64,000 nt of DNA, from contig NZ_CP061913.1 in the NCBI RefSeq assembly GCF_019904175.1, forward strand, positions 2,976,001 through 3,040,000, given 5' to 3'. This stretch comes from Dactylosporangium vinaceum (lineage in GTDB: Bacteria; Actinomycetota; Actinomycetes; Mycobacteriales; Micromonosporaceae). A model generated the notes under the pieces. That model was not told the origin of the DNA. It searched no databases and worked only from the letters and a program-made list of their open reading frames with translations. Below are positions 1 to 10,016 of the stretch, piece by piece (within the stretch, counting starts at the first letter, position 1; each line of letters opens with the position of its first letter). The translations under genes were made by a program, and so were the position numbers.

Positions 1-1176
1 GAGCGGGTCGGGCGGCTGCACCCCGGCACGCCGCTGCCGCCGCTCGTGCACGACGTGACAGCGGCGATCGAGCGCGAGGGGCTGGCCGTCGCCGGGACGG
101 TCGCGGTGGCGCTCACGAGCGCGGACGGGCTGCGACGCAGCCGGATGCTGCATCAGCTGCGGGTGCTGGCGATCCCCGGGTTCGTGCGGCGGCGCGGCCC
201 GGCGACCGGGATCGACCCGGTGCTCGACGAGCAGTGGACGGTCACCGATCACGAGCACCGGCTGCCGGCGCTCATCGAGGCGGGGGCCTACGGGGCGACG
301 CTGGAGCAGGCGGCGGCCGCGCATATCGCCGAGCGGATCGCGGCGGCCGGCGGCAAGGTGGGCGTCCTGGCCGGGGCGCTGTTCGACGCCGCGCTGTGCG
401 GCACCGGCCGGCTCTCCGACCGCGTGCTGCAGGACCTGCGCCTCGGCATCGCGGCGGCGCAGGAGCTGGGTGAGCTCGGGCACCTGCTCGGGGTACTGCT
501 GGCGCTGTGGCGGCACGACCGGCTCCTCGGCACCGCCGGGTCCGCGGCCCTCGACGCGGTGATCGTCGCCGCGCACGACCGGGTGCTCTGGCTCGCCGAG
601 GGCGCGCGGGGTGCCGCGCTGCCGGCCGACCCGGCCCGCATCGGCGCGATCGTCGCGCTGCGCGACACGGCCCGGCACGGCGGGCCCGGCGTCGACCGGG
701 AGGCGGCCGCCGCCACGATGGCGCGGGTCGCGGCCGCCGCCGAGGCGCCGCCCGACCTGCGGGGCGCCGCGTTCGGGTTCGGCTGGGCCCTCGGCGAGCC
801 CGACGATCCGCTGCGCGCGGTCCGGGGCGCGGGCGGGCCGGTGGCGCTCGGCGACTGGCTGGCCGGCGTGTTCGGCGTGGCCCGCGAGGAGGTCCTGCAC
901 GCCGACGGGGTCCTCGACCTGCTCGACGAGATCGTGTCCGGGCTCGGCCCCGACGACTTCCTGATCGCGCTGCCGGCGCTGCGGCAGGCGTTCGCATACT
1001 TCCCGCCGCGCGAACGGGAGACCATCGCCGGCCACGTGCTGCAGCGCCGCGGCCACCGCGGCTCCGGCCGGGCCCTACTGCGCCGCCCGGCCGCCGACCC
1101 GCAGGTGCTGGCCCGCGCCGCCGCCCTGGAGGCCCGCGTCGACTCCGCCCTCGCCCGCCAGGGACTCCTCCGATGA
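1..1176 (+). CDS. DUF5682 family protein, C-terminal part (5' truncated by window edge)
   Basis: The frame is open from base 1 and codes for about 391 residues, so the N-terminus lies outside the window. The sequence is Ala/Leu/Arg-rich and helical, with no signal peptide or membrane segment. I assign it to DUF5682 partly from sequence character and partly from context: DUF5682 proteins are typically encoded next to a vWA protein, a SWIM zinc-finger protein and a MoxR-type AAA ATPase, and here the vWA and SWIM genes follow directly. The stop overlaps the next start as ATGA, which implies translational coupling. The biochemical function of the family is unknown. Alternative: another helical scaffold protein of the same cassette. 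Confidence 0.7.
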   Translation, partial: ERVGRLHPGTPLPPLVHDVTAAIEREGLAVAGTVAVALTSADGLRRSRMLHQLRVLAIPGFVRRRGPATGIDPVLDEQWTVTDHEHRLPALIEAGAYGATLEQAAAAHIAERIAAAGGKVGVLAGALFDAALCGTGRLSDRVLQDLRLGIAAAQELGELGHLLGVLLALWRHDRLLGTAGSAALDAVIVAAHDRVLWLAEGARGAALPADPARIGAIVALRDTARHGGPGVDREAAAATMARVAAAAEAPPDLRGAAFGFGWALGEPDDPLRAVRGAGGPVALGDWLAGVFGVAREEVLHADGVLDLLDEIVSGLGPDDFLIALPALRQAFAYFPPRERETIAGHVLQRRGHRGSGRALLRRPAADPQVLARAAALEARVDSALARQGLLR

Positions 1177-2423
1177 GCACCGGCCCGACGCCACCCGACC
1201 CCGCGTCCGACCCCGCGCCCGATCCCGCGCCCGGCGCGGTTGGTGAGCCGGTGGGCGGCGGGGCGGATGCGGGGCTGCAGCGGTGGCGGCTGGTGCTCGG
1301 GGCGGCGGCCGACGGCGCGTTCGGCCGCGGTGGCGGGGCGGGTGGAGCGGGCGGCGGTGGGGTGCTCGATGCCACCGGGGAGGGGCAGGACGCGGCGCTC
1401 GACTGGCTGTACGGGCGGGACGAGGAGCAGCAACGGCGTGGGGTGCGCCGGCAGCAGGGGCAGGCCGGTGGGGACGGGCCGTCGATCGTGACGACCGTGG
1501 ACTGGCTCGATCAGATCACCCGGCTGTTCCCCAAGGAGACCGTCGAGCGGCTCGAACGCGATGCCGTGGAGCGGTACGAGATCCATGACGTGGTGACCGA
1601 TCCGGCGGTGCTGGCCCGCATCGAGCCCAACGAGACCCTGCTGCGGGCCGTGCTCAGAACGAAGCACCTCATGAACCCGGAGGTACTGCAGCAGGCCCGG
1701 CGAATCGTCGAAGCGGTGGTGCGCCGGCTCCTGGAGCGGCTCGCGACGGAGGTCCGGCGGGCGTTCACCGGGGCGCGCTCGCGCCGGCCGAGCCGGTTCC
1801 GGCTGGCCCGGGACTTCGACGTGCGGCGCACGATCCGGACAAACCTCGGGCACTACCGGCCGGCGGAGCGCAAGGTCTACGTCGAGCAGGCGTACTTCTT
1901 CTCGCGCAGCCGCAAGCACATCGAGCGCTGGCAGCTGATCCTGCTCGTCGACCAGTCGGGGTCGATGGCCGGCTCCGTCATCCACGCCGCCGTGACGGCC
2001 GCGTGCCTGTGGGGGCTGCCGGGCGTGAAGACCCACCTGGTCACGTTCGACACCGATGTCGTCGATCTCACCGACGACATCGACGACCCCGTCGAGGTGC
2101 TCATGAACGTGCAGCTCGGCGGGGGTACCGACATCGCCCGGGCGGTCACCTACGGCGCGCAGATGGTCGAGCAGCCCCGCCGGACCATCGTGGCGATCAT
2201 CAGTGACTTCTACGAGGGCGGTGACCCGCATCTGCTGGTGCGGCAGGTGAAGTCGCTCGTCGAGCAGGGCACCAGGGTCCTGTGCCTGGCGGCGCTCGAC
2301 GAGCAGGCCGACCCCGTGTACGACCCGGCGATGGCCCAGCGGCTCGCCGACGCCGGCGCGGCGGTGGGTGCGATGACGCCGGGTGAGCTGGCGAACTTCG
2401 TGGCCGAGCAGGTGGGGCGATGA
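1173..2423 (+). CDS. vWA domain protein of the DUF5682/SWIM cassette
   Basis: The protein has 416 residues. The first 60 or so are Pro/Asp/Gly-rich and disordered; a charged helical region follows; a C-terminal von Willebrand A domain carries a complete MIDAS: DQSGS at about residue 252, the Thr of GGGTDI and the Asp of SDFYEGG. It should therefore bind a divalent metal and a partner protein. The ATG at 1173 overlaps the upstream stop. Much longer readings of this frame run back inside the previous gene and are Arg/Gly-rich shadow. In related operons the vWA protein is thought to work with a MoxR ATPase; no ATPase lies in the window, but it may be just upstream. Confidence 0.88.
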   Translation: MSTGPTPPDPASDPAPDPAPGAVGEPVGGGADAGLQRWRLVLGAAADGAFGRGGGAGGAGGGGVLDATGEGQDAALDWLYGRDEEQQRRGVRRQQGQAGGDGPSIVTTVDWLDQITRLFPKETVERLERDAVERYEIHDVVTDPAVLARIEPNETLLRAVLRTKHLMNPEVLQQARRIVEAVVRRLLERLATEVRRAFTGARSRRPSRFRLARDFDVRRTIRTNLGHYRPAERKVYVEQAYFFSRSRKHIERWQLILLVDQSGSMAGSVIHAAVTAACLWGLPGVKTHLVTFDTDVVDLTDDIDDPVEVLMNVQLGGGTDIARAVTYGAQMVEQPRRTIVAIISDFYEGGDPHLLVRQVKSLVEQGTRVLCLAALDEQADPVYDPAMAQRLADAGAAVGAMTPGELANFVAEQVGR

Positions 2424-4555
2424 GGGCCGACGTGCTCGCGCTCACGCCCGAGGCCCTGGCCGCGCTCACCAACCGGGGGCTGGTGAAGCGGGCCGCGCGG
2501 GAGGTCGAGGCCGGGCCGCCGGCGGTGGCGGAGGACGCGGCCGGGACGCTGCGCGCCACGTTCGCCGACGGGGCCGCGCCGGCGCTGCCCCGGGGCGGCC
2601 TGGAGAAGGCGGCCTGCACCTGCGGCGCGGTGGGCGTGTGCCGGCACGTGCTCGGGCTGGTCCTGGCGTATCAGGCGGCGGGGGCGCCGGGCCCCGACCG
2701 GGCCGGCCCGGCCGCAGCATTCGAACCGTGGTCGCCGGGCGAGTTCACCGATGAGCAGCTGGCCGGGCGGGTCGGGGCCCGGATGCTGGCCGCGGCCCGG
2801 CGGGCGCGCAAGGCCGGATACACCGCGCGCGTGTACCGCCCCGGCGGCGCCGAGGCCGCGCCGCGCGTCGACCTCGGGTCGGCCACCGTGCGGTTCCTGG
2901 TGCCGCACGACCTCGGGTTCGTGCACACCGACGCCGTCGCCGGGACACGCGACGACGTGATCGCGCTGGCCGTGTGGGCGTTCCGGGTCGCCGACGAGCA
3001 GGCCCCCGACCAGCCCGACGTGCAGGTCGACGTCGGGGACCGCCGGGACCGGCCGGAGACCGACGGGCTGGGCGCCGCTGTCGAGCTGGCGAGCGAGGTG
3101 CTGCTCGGCGGCGCCGTCAACATCGGCGGCGGGATCGTCGCCGGGCTGGCCGACGTGCGGCGGCGGCTCGACCGAGACGGGCTGCGCTGGCCGTTGCTCG
3201 CGGTGGAGGAGCTGGGGGAGCAGCTGGAGGCGTACCGGGGGCGGGGCAGCGGATACACCCCGGAGCGGCTGGCCGGCGTGCTCGGAGAGCTCCACGCGCG
3301 GGCCCGGGCGGCGCGGGGGCTCGGCGGCGGCGCGCGGGCCCGGCTGCTCGGCACCGAGGAGGCGGCCGAGACGCCCCTGCGGCGGGCGCGGCTCGACGGG
3401 CTCGGGTGCCGGGTCGTGGCCGCCGGGAGCGAGGCGGCGGGCGACGAGCGGCGGGTCGTGGAGGTGTTTCTCGCGCACGCCGACAGCGCCACCGTGCTCG
3501 TGCTGCGCCGGGCCTGGCCCGGGGCCGAGACGGGGGCCCAGCTCGGGCGGCGGCGGCTCGCCGGGGTCAGCGTGGCCCAGCTGGCGGCGGGCAACCTGGT
3601 GACGGAGTCGGCCGTGCGCAGCGCCAGCCGGGCGGTCCGCCTGACGGCGAGCCGGGTCGCGAAGACCACCGTGACGGCGTCGAGCGGGGCCTGGGACCGG
3701 CTGCCCGACGCGCTGCTCGTGCGCGACCTGGGCGCGCTCGTCGCGGAGCTCGACCGGCTCCCGCCCCGGGTCGTGCGGCCCCGCGTGGAGGCCGAGCTGG
3801 TCCGGGTCCTCGCCGTCGCCGAGGTGCGCGAGATCACCTACTCACCGGGCGCCCAGCGCATCGACGCCCTCCTCGCCGACGCGCAGGGCAACGTGGCCAC
3901 CCTCACCGCCACCCACACCGCCGCCGCACCCGGCCGCCTTGACGCGCTCGCCGCCGCGCTCGCCGCCGGCCCCGCGTTCGTCAGCGGCGTCGTCCGCCGA
4001 GCCGGCGGCGGCATCGAGATCGACCCCCTCGCCATCGCCGTCCCGGACCGCCCCGCCACCCCGCTCACCGGCCCGAGCAACACCGCGCCCGTCGGGCCGG
4101 GCGGCGCCCCGCTCACCGGCCCGAGCAGTGCCCTGCACGTCGGCCCGAGCGGCGCCTCGCACGTCGGCCCGAGCGGTGGTCAGGGCGGCGGGCAAGCGGG
4201 CGGAGCGCGTGGTGAGCAGGGGGGTGGGACGGTGGTGGTGCCGGATCTGGCCGAGGCGGTCGGTGGAGCGCTCGGGCCGCACTGGGCAGACGGGCGGGAT
4301 GCGCTGCGGGCGGTGCTCGATCAGGCGATCGGGGTCATGGCCGAGGTGCCGCATCGGGGTCTTCGGCACCTGCCGCCCGGGTTCGGTGACCGGCTGGGCG
4401 CGGTCGGTGACGGGTTGACGAACGTCGGTCTGTATCGGGCCGCGGAGGCGGTCGGGCGACTGCGCGCGAGCCTCGGACCGGAGCCCGGCGCGGCCGCCGC
4501 GGAGGCGTGGGTGGACGCCCATCTGCGACTGACGGTGACCGCCGAGATGCAGTAG
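2420..4555 (+). CDS. SWIM zinc finger protein
   Basis: The protein has 711 residues and starts at an ATG that overlaps the vWA stop (ATGA). A CxCx5CxH SWIM motif is visible at C66, C68, C74 and H76 in the segment [16 protein letters not shown] modules bind zinc and are linked to DNA or protein binding. The middle is helical and Arg-rich. Residues about 547-593 form a low-complexity linker with repeats of the type TGPSxxxxVGPS, followed by a globular C-terminal domain. It is the last gene of the cassette. A diverged copy of its last codons lies about 68 bp downstream (see the fragment at 4570). The cellular role is unknown. Confidence 0.85.
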   Translation: MRADVLALTPEALAALTNRGLVKRAAREVEAGPPAVAEDAAGTLRATFADGAAPALPRGGLEKAACTCGAVGVCRHVLGLVLAYQAAGAPGPDRAGPAAAFEPWSPGEFTDEQLAGRVGARMLAAARRARKAGYTARVYRPGGAEAAPRVDLGSATVRFLVPHDLGFVHTDAVAGTRDDVIALAVWAFRVADEQAPDQPDVQVDVGDRRDRPETDGLGAAVELASEVLLGGAVNIGGGIVAGLADVRRRLDRDGLRWPLLAVEELGEQLEAYRGRGSGYTPERLAGVLGELHARARAARGLGGGARARLLGTEEAAETPLRRARLDGLGCRVVAAGSEAAGDERRVVEVFLAHADSATVLVLRRAWPGAETGAQLGRRRLAGVSVAQLAAGNLVTESAVRSASRAVRLTASRVAKTTVTASSGAWDRLPDALLVRDLGALVAELDRLPPRVVRPRVEAELVRVLAVAEVREITYSPGAQRIDALLADAQGNVATLTATHTAAAPGRLDALAAALAAGPAFVSGVVRRAGGGIEIDPLAIAVPDRPATPLTGPSNTAPVGPGGAPLTGPSSALHVGPSGASHVGPSGGQGGGQAGGARGEQGGGTVVVPDLAEAVGGALGPHWADGRDALRAVLDQAIGVMAEVPHRGLRHLPPGFGDRLGAVGDGLTNVGLYRAAEAVGRLRASLGPEPGAAAAEAWVDAHLRLTVTAEMQ

Positions 4556-4569
4556 CCAGAACCCGATAG

Positions 4570-4623
4570 GGCCGCCGCGAAACGCCTGTTCATCGACTGA
4601 CCGTGACCACCGAATCGCAGTAA
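4570..4623 (+). pseudogene. Vestigial duplicate of the SWIM gene 3' end
   Basis: Positions 4594-4629 match 4526-4561, the last codons and stop of the SWIM gene, in an ungapped alignment with 29 of 36 bases identical. The second copy still reads [13 protein letters not shown] in frame, against [13 protein letters not shown] in the real gene. An in-frame TAG at 4567 leaves only a short open fragment. This looks like the remnant of a paralogous 3' end or of a recombination that replaced the tail of the gene. It is unlikely to be expressed as a protein. Confidence 0.55.
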
Positions 4624-4736
4624 CGAGAAGCACAGCGACACGAATGGGAGGACCGCGCCCCGGATGCCGAAAATCGCCGCCGGGGCGAGTAGGGTCCAGG
4701 GCCGGACCTGTCAGACCGAGCCCCGGGGGGTTGAGC

Positions 4737-7700
4737 ATGGCCGACTCGTTCGTGCATCTCCACGTGCACACCGAGTACTCCATGCTCGACGGCGCCGCGC
4801 GCCTCAAGGAGATGTTCGCGGAGGCGAACCGGCTCGGCATGCCGGCCGTGGCGATCACCGACCACGGCAACATGCACGGCGCGTACGACTTCTACAAGCA
4901 GGCCAAGGGTGCGGGCGTGACGCCGATCCTCGGGGTCGAGGCGTACGTGGCGCCGGAGTCGCGGCTGCACAAGCAGCGCGTCAAGTGGGGGCGGCCGGAC
5001 CAGAAGAACGACGACGTGTCCGGCTCCGGCGGCTACACGCACAAGACGATCTGGGCCCGCAACAAGACAGGCCTGCACAACCTCTTCCGGCTCAACTCGC
5101 GGGCGTCGATCGAGGGGCACTTCGTCAAGTGGCCCCGGATGGACGCCGAGATCATCGCCGAGCACGCCGAGGGCCTCATGGCCACGACCGGCTGCCCGTC
5201 GGGTGAGGTGCAGACGCGGCTGCGGCTCGACCAGTTCGACGAGGCGCTGAAGGCGGCGGCCAAATACCAGGACATCTTCGGTAAGGAGCACTACTTCCTC
5301 GAGGTCATGGACCACGGGCTCGACATCGAGCGGCGGGTCCGCGAGGGTCTGACCGAGATCTCCAAGCGGCTCAACATCCCGCCGGTCGTGACGAACGACT
5401 CGCACTACACGCACCAGGCCCAGGCCGAGGCCCACGACGTGCTGCTGTGCGTGCAGACCGCGGCGAACATCAACGACCCCAACCGGTTCCGGTTCGGCGG
5501 GTCGGGCTACTACCTCAAGTCGGCCGACGAGATGCGGGCCGTCGACACGTCCGAGCTGTGGCAGGCCGGGTGCAAGAACACGCTGCTGGTGGCCGAGAAG
5601 GTCGACACCGCCGGGATGTTCGAGTTCCACAACCTGATGCCGCGCTTCCCGGTGCCCGAGGGTGAGACCGAGGAGTCGTTCTTCCGGGCCGAGGTCGCCC
5701 GGGGCATGGCCCGGCGGTTCCCGAACGGCGTCGACGAGGTCCACCAGAAGCAGGCCGACTACGAGACCGACATCATCCTGTCGATGGGCTTCCCGGCGTA
5801 CTTCCTGGTCGTCTCCGACTTCATCATGTGGGCCAAGAACGAGGGCATCGCTGTCGGGCCGGGGCGTGGCTCGGCGGCCGGAAGCCTTGTCGCATACGCG
5901 ATGGGCATCACCGACCTCGATCCGCTCCCGCACGGCCTGATCTTCGAGCGGTTCCTCAACCCGGACCGCGTCTCGATGCCCGACATCGACATCGACTTCG
6001 ACGAGCGCCGGCGCGGTGACGTCATCCGGTACGTGACCGAGAAGTGGGGCGACGACCGGGTCGCGCAGATCGCCACGTTCGGCACGATCAAGGCCAAGGC
6101 CGCGATCAAGGACTCGGCCCGGGTGCTGGGCTACCCGTTCGCGGTCGGCGACAAGATCACCAAGGCGATGCCGCCCGCGGTGATGGGCAAGGACATCCCG
6201 CTCTCCGGCATCTTCGACCCGAACCATCCCCGGTACTCCGAGGCGGTCGAGTTCCGCACCCTGTACGACAGCGACCCCGACGTGAAGAAGGTCGTCGAGA
6301 CCGCGAAGGGCCTCGAGGGCCTGATCCGCCAGACCGGTGTCCACGCCGCCGGCGTCATCATGTCCGCCGAGCCGCTCATCGACCACGTCCCGCTCATGCG
6401 GCGCGACGCCGACGGGGCGATCATCACGCAGTTCGACTACCCGACCTGCGAGACGCTCGGCCTGCTGAAGATGGACTTCCTGGGGCTGCGCAACCTGACG
6501 ATCATCGACGACGCGGTGAAGAACATCAAACGCCGCGGGATCGAGCTCGACCTGCTCTCCCTCGAGCTGGACGACAAGCCGGCCTACGAGCTGCTGGCCC
6601 GCGGCGACACCCTTGGCGTGTTCCAGCTCGACGGCGGCCCGATGCGCTCGCTGCTGCGGCTGATGAAGCCGGACAACTTCGAGGACATCTCCGCGGTGCT
6701 GGCCCTGTACCGGCCTGGCCCCATGGGCGCCAACTCCCACACGAACTACGCCCTGCGCAAGAACGGCCAGCAGGACATCACCCCGATCCATCCGGAGCTG
6801 GAGGAGCCTCTCAAGGAGATCCTCGGCCCCACCTACGGGCTGATCGTGTACCAGGAGCAGGTCCAGCGCGCCGCGCAGAAGCTGGCCGGGTACACCCTCG
6901 GGCAGGCCGACCTGCTGCGCCGGGCCATGGGCAAGAAGAAGAAAGAGGTCCTGGAGAAGGAGTACATCCCGTTCCGCGACGGTATGCGCGCCAACGGCTA
7001 CAGCGACGAGGCGATCAAGAGCCTCTGGGACGTGCTCGTCCCGTTCGCGGACTACGCCTTCAACAAGGCCCACACCGCCGGTTACGGCCTGGTGTCCTAC
7101 TGGACGGCGTACCTCAAGGCCAACTACCCGGCCGAGTACATGGCCGCCCTGCTCACGAGCGTCGGCGACGACAAGGACAAGATGGCGATGTACCTGGCCG
7201 AGTGCCGGCGCATGGGCATCGAGGTCCTCCCGCCCGACGTCAACGAGTCGATCGGCCCGTTCGCCCCGGTCGGCAGCAACATCCGGTTCGGCCTGGCCGC
7301 CGTGCGCAACGTCGGCCACAACGTCGTCGACGCGATCGTGCGCTGCCGGCAGACCGCGAACGGGCTGTACAAGGACTTCGACGACTTCCTGTCCAAGGTC
7401 GACGCGGTCGCCTGCAACAAGAAGACGATTGAATCCCTGATCAAGGCGGGCGCGTTCGACTCGATGAAGCACCCGCGGCGGGGCCTGCTGGCCATCCACG
7501 CGGACGCCATCGACAACTACGCCGACCTCAAGAAGAACGAGGCGATCGGGCAGTTCGACCTCTTCGGCGACCTGCTCGGCGGCGACGACGCCGCCCCGGG
7601 TGGCGGCACGGCGATGGCGGTGCAGATCCCCGACATCGAGTGGGACAAGCGCGAGCTGCTCACGTTCGAGCGGGAGATGCTCGGCCTCTACGTCTCCGAC

Positions 7701-8276
7701 CACCCGCTGTTCGGCCTGGAGTCGGTGCTGTCGAAGGCGGCCGACACCGAGATCAGCCGGCTGTCGGAAGAAGGAGCAATCGCCGACGGTACCGTCGTGA
7801 CCCTCGCCGGCATGCTCACCGGCGTCCAGCGGCGCATCACCAAGCAGGGCAAGCCGTGGGCCTCGGCGTCCCTGGAGGACCTCGGCGGCGCGGTCGAGGC
7901 GCTGTTCTTCCCCAACACCTACGAGCTGGTCGGGCAGTACATCGCCGAGGACGCGATCGTGGTCGTCAAGGGCCGCGTCGACAGGCGCGACGAGACGCCC
8001 CGGCTGATGGCGATGGACCTGTCGATCCCGGACGTCAGCACCGCCGACGAAAACCGCCCGGTCGTCCTGTCGCTGCCGGCCACCCGCTGCACGCCGCCGC
8101 TCGTCGACCGGCTCAAGGAGATCCTGGTCAACCACCCGGGCAAGGCCGAGGTGCACGTCAAGCTGCTCAACGGCTCCAAGGTGACGCTGCTGCGCCTGGG
8201 GCCGTACCACGTGAACAACACCACCGCCCTCAAGGGCGACCTCAAGGCGCTGCTCGGTCCCAACAGCTTCAGCTGA
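4737..8276 (+). CDS. dnaE: DNA polymerase III alpha subunit
   Basis: The protein has 1179 residues, the usual length for actinobacterial DnaE1. The N-terminal PHP domain begins [15 protein letters not shown]. The polymerase core contains [10 protein letters not shown] near residue 374 and the catalytic acidic cluster [12 protein letters not shown] near 415-425. Tandem HhH and OB-fold regions follow ([15 protein letters not shown] near residue 1020). It is the replicative chain-elongating polymerase. I chose the ATG at 4737 because the PHP signature starts six residues later and a G-rich SD (GGGGGG) sits 6-7 bases upstream; longer readings add non-conserved sequence. It stands alone between the SWIM cassette and an unrelated membrane protein. 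Confidence 0.97.
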   Translation: MADSFVHLHVHTEYSMLDGAARLKEMFAEANRLGMPAVAITDHGNMHGAYDFYKQAKGAGVTPILGVEAYVAPESRLHKQRVKWGRPDQKNDDVSGSGGYTHKTIWARNKTGLHNLFRLNSRASIEGHFVKWPRMDAEIIAEHAEGLMATTGCPSGEVQTRLRLDQFDEALKAAAKYQDIFGKEHYFLEVMDHGLDIERRVREGLTEISKRLNIPPVVTNDSHYTHQAQAEAHDVLLCVQTAANINDPNRFRFGGSGYYLKSADEMRAVDTSELWQAGCKNTLLVAEKVDTAGMFEFHNLMPRFPVPEGETEESFFRAEVARGMARRFPNGVDEVHQKQADYETDIILSMGFPAYFLVVSDFIMWAKNEGIAVGPGRGSAAGSLVAYAMGITDLDPLPHGLIFERFLNPDRVSMPDIDIDFDERRRGDVIRYVTEKWGDDRVAQIATFGTIKAKAAIKDSARVLGYPFAVGDKITKAMPPAVMGKDIPLSGIFDPNHPRYSEAVEFRTLYDSDPDVKKVVETAKGLEGLIRQTGVHAAGVIMSAEPLIDHVPLMRRDADGAIITQFDYPTCETLGLLKMDFLGLRNLTIIDDAVKNIKRRGIELDLLSLELDDKPAYELLARGDTLGVFQLDGGPMRSLLRLMKPDNFEDISAVLALYRPGPMGANSHTNYALRKNGQQDITPIHPELEEPLKEILGPTYGLIVYQEQVQRAAQKLAGYTLGQADLLRRAMGKKKKEVLEKEYIPFRDGMRANGYSDEAIKSLWDVLVPFADYAFNKAHTAGYGLVSYWTAYLKANYPAEYMAALLTSVGDDKDKMAMYLAECRRMGIEVLPPDVNESIGPFAPVGSNIRFGLAAVRNVGHNVVDAIVRCRQTANGLYKDFDDFLSKVDAVACNKKTIESLIKAGAFDSMKHPRRGLLAIHADAIDNYADLKKNEAIGQFDLFGDLLGGDDAAPGGGTAMAVQIPDIEWDKRELLTFEREMLGLYVSDHPLFGLESVLSKAADTEISRLSEEGAIADGTVVTLAGMLTGVQRRITKQGKPWASASLEDLGGAVEALFFPNTYELVGQYIAEDAIVVVKGRVDRRDETPRLMAMDLSIPDVSTADENRPVVLSLPATRCTPPLVDRLKEILVNHPGKAEVHVKLLNGSKVTLLRLGPYHVNNTTALKGDLKALLGPNSFS

Positions 8277-8301
8277 GTGCATCTCGGGGTAACCTCGGCG
8301 G

Positions 8302-9693
8302 GTGCACACGCACGTCCGGTCCCTGTGGCTGTCCCGGCGAGCACGGTGGTCGGCGTCCGCCGTCGCCGTGCTCGCCGTCGTGCTGCTCGTCGGCGGCGTG
8401 GTGTATCGGATCAACCAGCGCCCGTACGGGTTCAAGACGTTCGACCGGGTCGGCGGGGTCGCGCTGCCCGCCGGCAGCGAGCGGCCCCGGGCCTTCCTCG
8501 ACGGCGGGCGGGCGTTCCTGGGCCGCGCGACCGGCGGCGGCGGATACGAGCTGCGGGCCGTCGACTCGGACCGCCCGGCCACCGCGATCTGGACCAACAC
8601 CGGCCTGACCGACGTCGACACGTTCCGCTACGCCCGCGGCATGGTCCAGGTCACCGGCCTCGCCGACGCGCGGGGCGGCCGCCGCGTCACGCTGCTCAAC
8701 GCGAACAACGGCCTGGCGTTCCGGACGTTCGACGTGGCCGCCGGTGACCGCTGGGCGCTGATCGGCAAGTACTTCGTCCGCTACGCGGACGCCGAGCACC
8801 GCCTGACCGTCACCGACGTCGGCAGCGGCCGCCTGAACGCGAACCTCGACCAGTCTGCGCCTGGGGAGGGCCGGCCTGGCGAAGCGGCGCCGGGCCGGCC
8901 TGGGCGAGGCGCGGCGAGCTGGTGGCTCATCGACAACTGGAGCGGCCAGCAGGTGCCGACGTCGCCGGTCGGGGAGCCGCTCGACGAGGCGCTGACCGTC
9001 GACCCGCACATCGTCCGGGCCACCGCGGACGGCGGCCTGGAGGTCGTCGACCTCGCCGGCGGCCGGGCGCTCGGCGGCGGCAAGGGCCTGGTGAACCCCG
9101 ACTCGCTCGTGTACCCGTACGAGGAGCAGGTGTTCACCGTGGCGCGGGCGGCCGGGTTCGAGCTCAGGGCGTACACCCGCGAGCATTTCGGCAAACCGCA
9201 GTGGACGTGGGCGTCGCCCGACCCCTCCGCCCGCCCCCTGTTCGTGAGCGCGTGCGGCGAGGAGCGCATCTGCGTCGGCGAGGACCACGCCGTGACCGAG
9301 CTCGACACCGCCACCGGCGCTGTCGTGTTCCGGGTCGCGGCCGAGCGCCCGTCCCAGGCCATCCCCGTCGGCGACCGGATCATGCTGCGCACCGCGTCGG
9401 TGGCCGAGGGCGTGGTCGAGACGCTGCTCGACGCGCAGGGCCGGACGGTCGACAGCTGGCGGGGCAAGCGCGCCGCCCGCCTCGACGAGGGCAGCTACCT
9501 GCTGCTGCCGGCGGTCCCGGCCGCGGGCCCCTTCGCCTGGATCGGCGTCGACGCGCAGCACGGCACGGCCCGCGACCTCGGGTCCGTCGACGCCCGACCC
9601 GACTCGTGCACGTGGAGCCACACCTATCTGGCCTGCGCCACGGCGGGCGAGTTCGCGTTCTACCGCATTCGGGCGCCCTGGTACTCCCTCTGA
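8302..9693 (+). CDS. Membrane-anchored beta-propeller (PQQ-like) protein
   Basis: The protein has 463 residues. A short basic N-terminus (MHTHVRSLWLSRRAR) precedes a single membrane helix at about 17-37, and the large remaining part is predicted to be extracytoplasmic with repeated blade-like motifs such as VTELDTATGAVVFRV. This resembles PQQ/WD40 propellers, but no catalytic motif is visible. Around residues 193-209 there is a low-complexity insert rich in Gly, Pro, Arg and Ala, built from two imperfect copies of a GGCCGGCCTGG-containing stretch. The GTG start gives a sensible signal anchor, although no strong RBS is visible. The 3' end overlaps the convergent gene by 34 bases. Confidence 0.75.
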   Translation: MHTHVRSLWLSRRARWSASAVAVLAVVLLVGGVVYRINQRPYGFKTFDRVGGVALPAGSERPRAFLDGGRAFLGRATGGGGYELRAVDSDRPATAIWTNTGLTDVDTFRYARGMVQVTGLADARGGRRVTLLNANNGLAFRTFDVAAGDRWALIGKYFVRYADAEHRLTVTDVGSGRLNANLDQSAPGEGRPGEAAPGRPGRGAASWWLIDNWSGQQVPTSPVGEPLDEALTVDPHIVRATADGGLEVVDLAGGRALGGGKGLVNPDSLVYPYEEQVFTVARAAGFELRAYTREHFGKPQWTWASPDPSARPLFVSACGEERICVGEDHAVTELDTATGAVVFRVAAERPSQAIPVGDRIMLRTASVAEGVVETLLDAQGRTVDSWRGKRAARLDEGSYLLLPAVPAAGPFAWIGVDAQHGTARDLGSVDARPDSCTWSHTYLACATAGEFAFYRIRAPWYSL

Positions 9694-9941
9694 TCCGACT
9701 TCGCCCGCGAGGTGCGCGCGATCCGGAACATGGCCACCGCGCCGATCCCGACCCAGATCACGTTGAGCCCGGCCGACGGCCAGGCGTGGTTGACCGCCGA
9801 GTTCCAGCCGAGCGCCGCCGCCCCGACGATGTTCATGGCCTGGAAGACGAACCCGTCTCCGGTCAGGCGCCGGGCCGAGACCAGCCCGTACGCGACGAGG
9901 ACCAGCGCGGCCCCGATCCACCCCACGATGTCGATCACCAT
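9660..9941 (-). CDS. Small CBU_0592-like membrane protein
   Basis: The protein has 93 residues and three hydrophobic helices: IVGWIGAALVLVAYGLVS, an FQAMNIVGAAALGW segment and LNVIWVGIGAVAMFRI. This pattern is characteristic of the CBU_0592-like family of small integral membrane proteins, which resemble SMR-type proteins in size and have no proven function. It converges with the upstream beta-propeller gene and overlaps its last 34 bases. It diverges from the LysR-type regulator at 10017 across about 75 bases, so that regulator may control it. Confidence 0.8.
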   Translation of the reverse strand: MVIDIVGWIGAALVLVAYGLVSARRLTGDGFVFQAMNIVGAAALGWNSAVNHAWPSAGLNVIWVGIGAVAMFRIARTSRAKSDQREYQGARMR

Positions 9942-10016
9942 GGGCCCGATCCTCGCAGCAAGCTCCGCTAACGTGTGAGCGAGAATTCCTACAGCCTGAC
10001 TTCAGCGGGACTGCAC

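Noticed and set aside
4590..8621. A 1343-residue open frame on the minus strand opposite dnaE
   Set aside because: It mirrors dnaE codons, has the Val/Asp/Arg-rich composition of antisense frames and no domain signature; dnaE itself is unambiguous.
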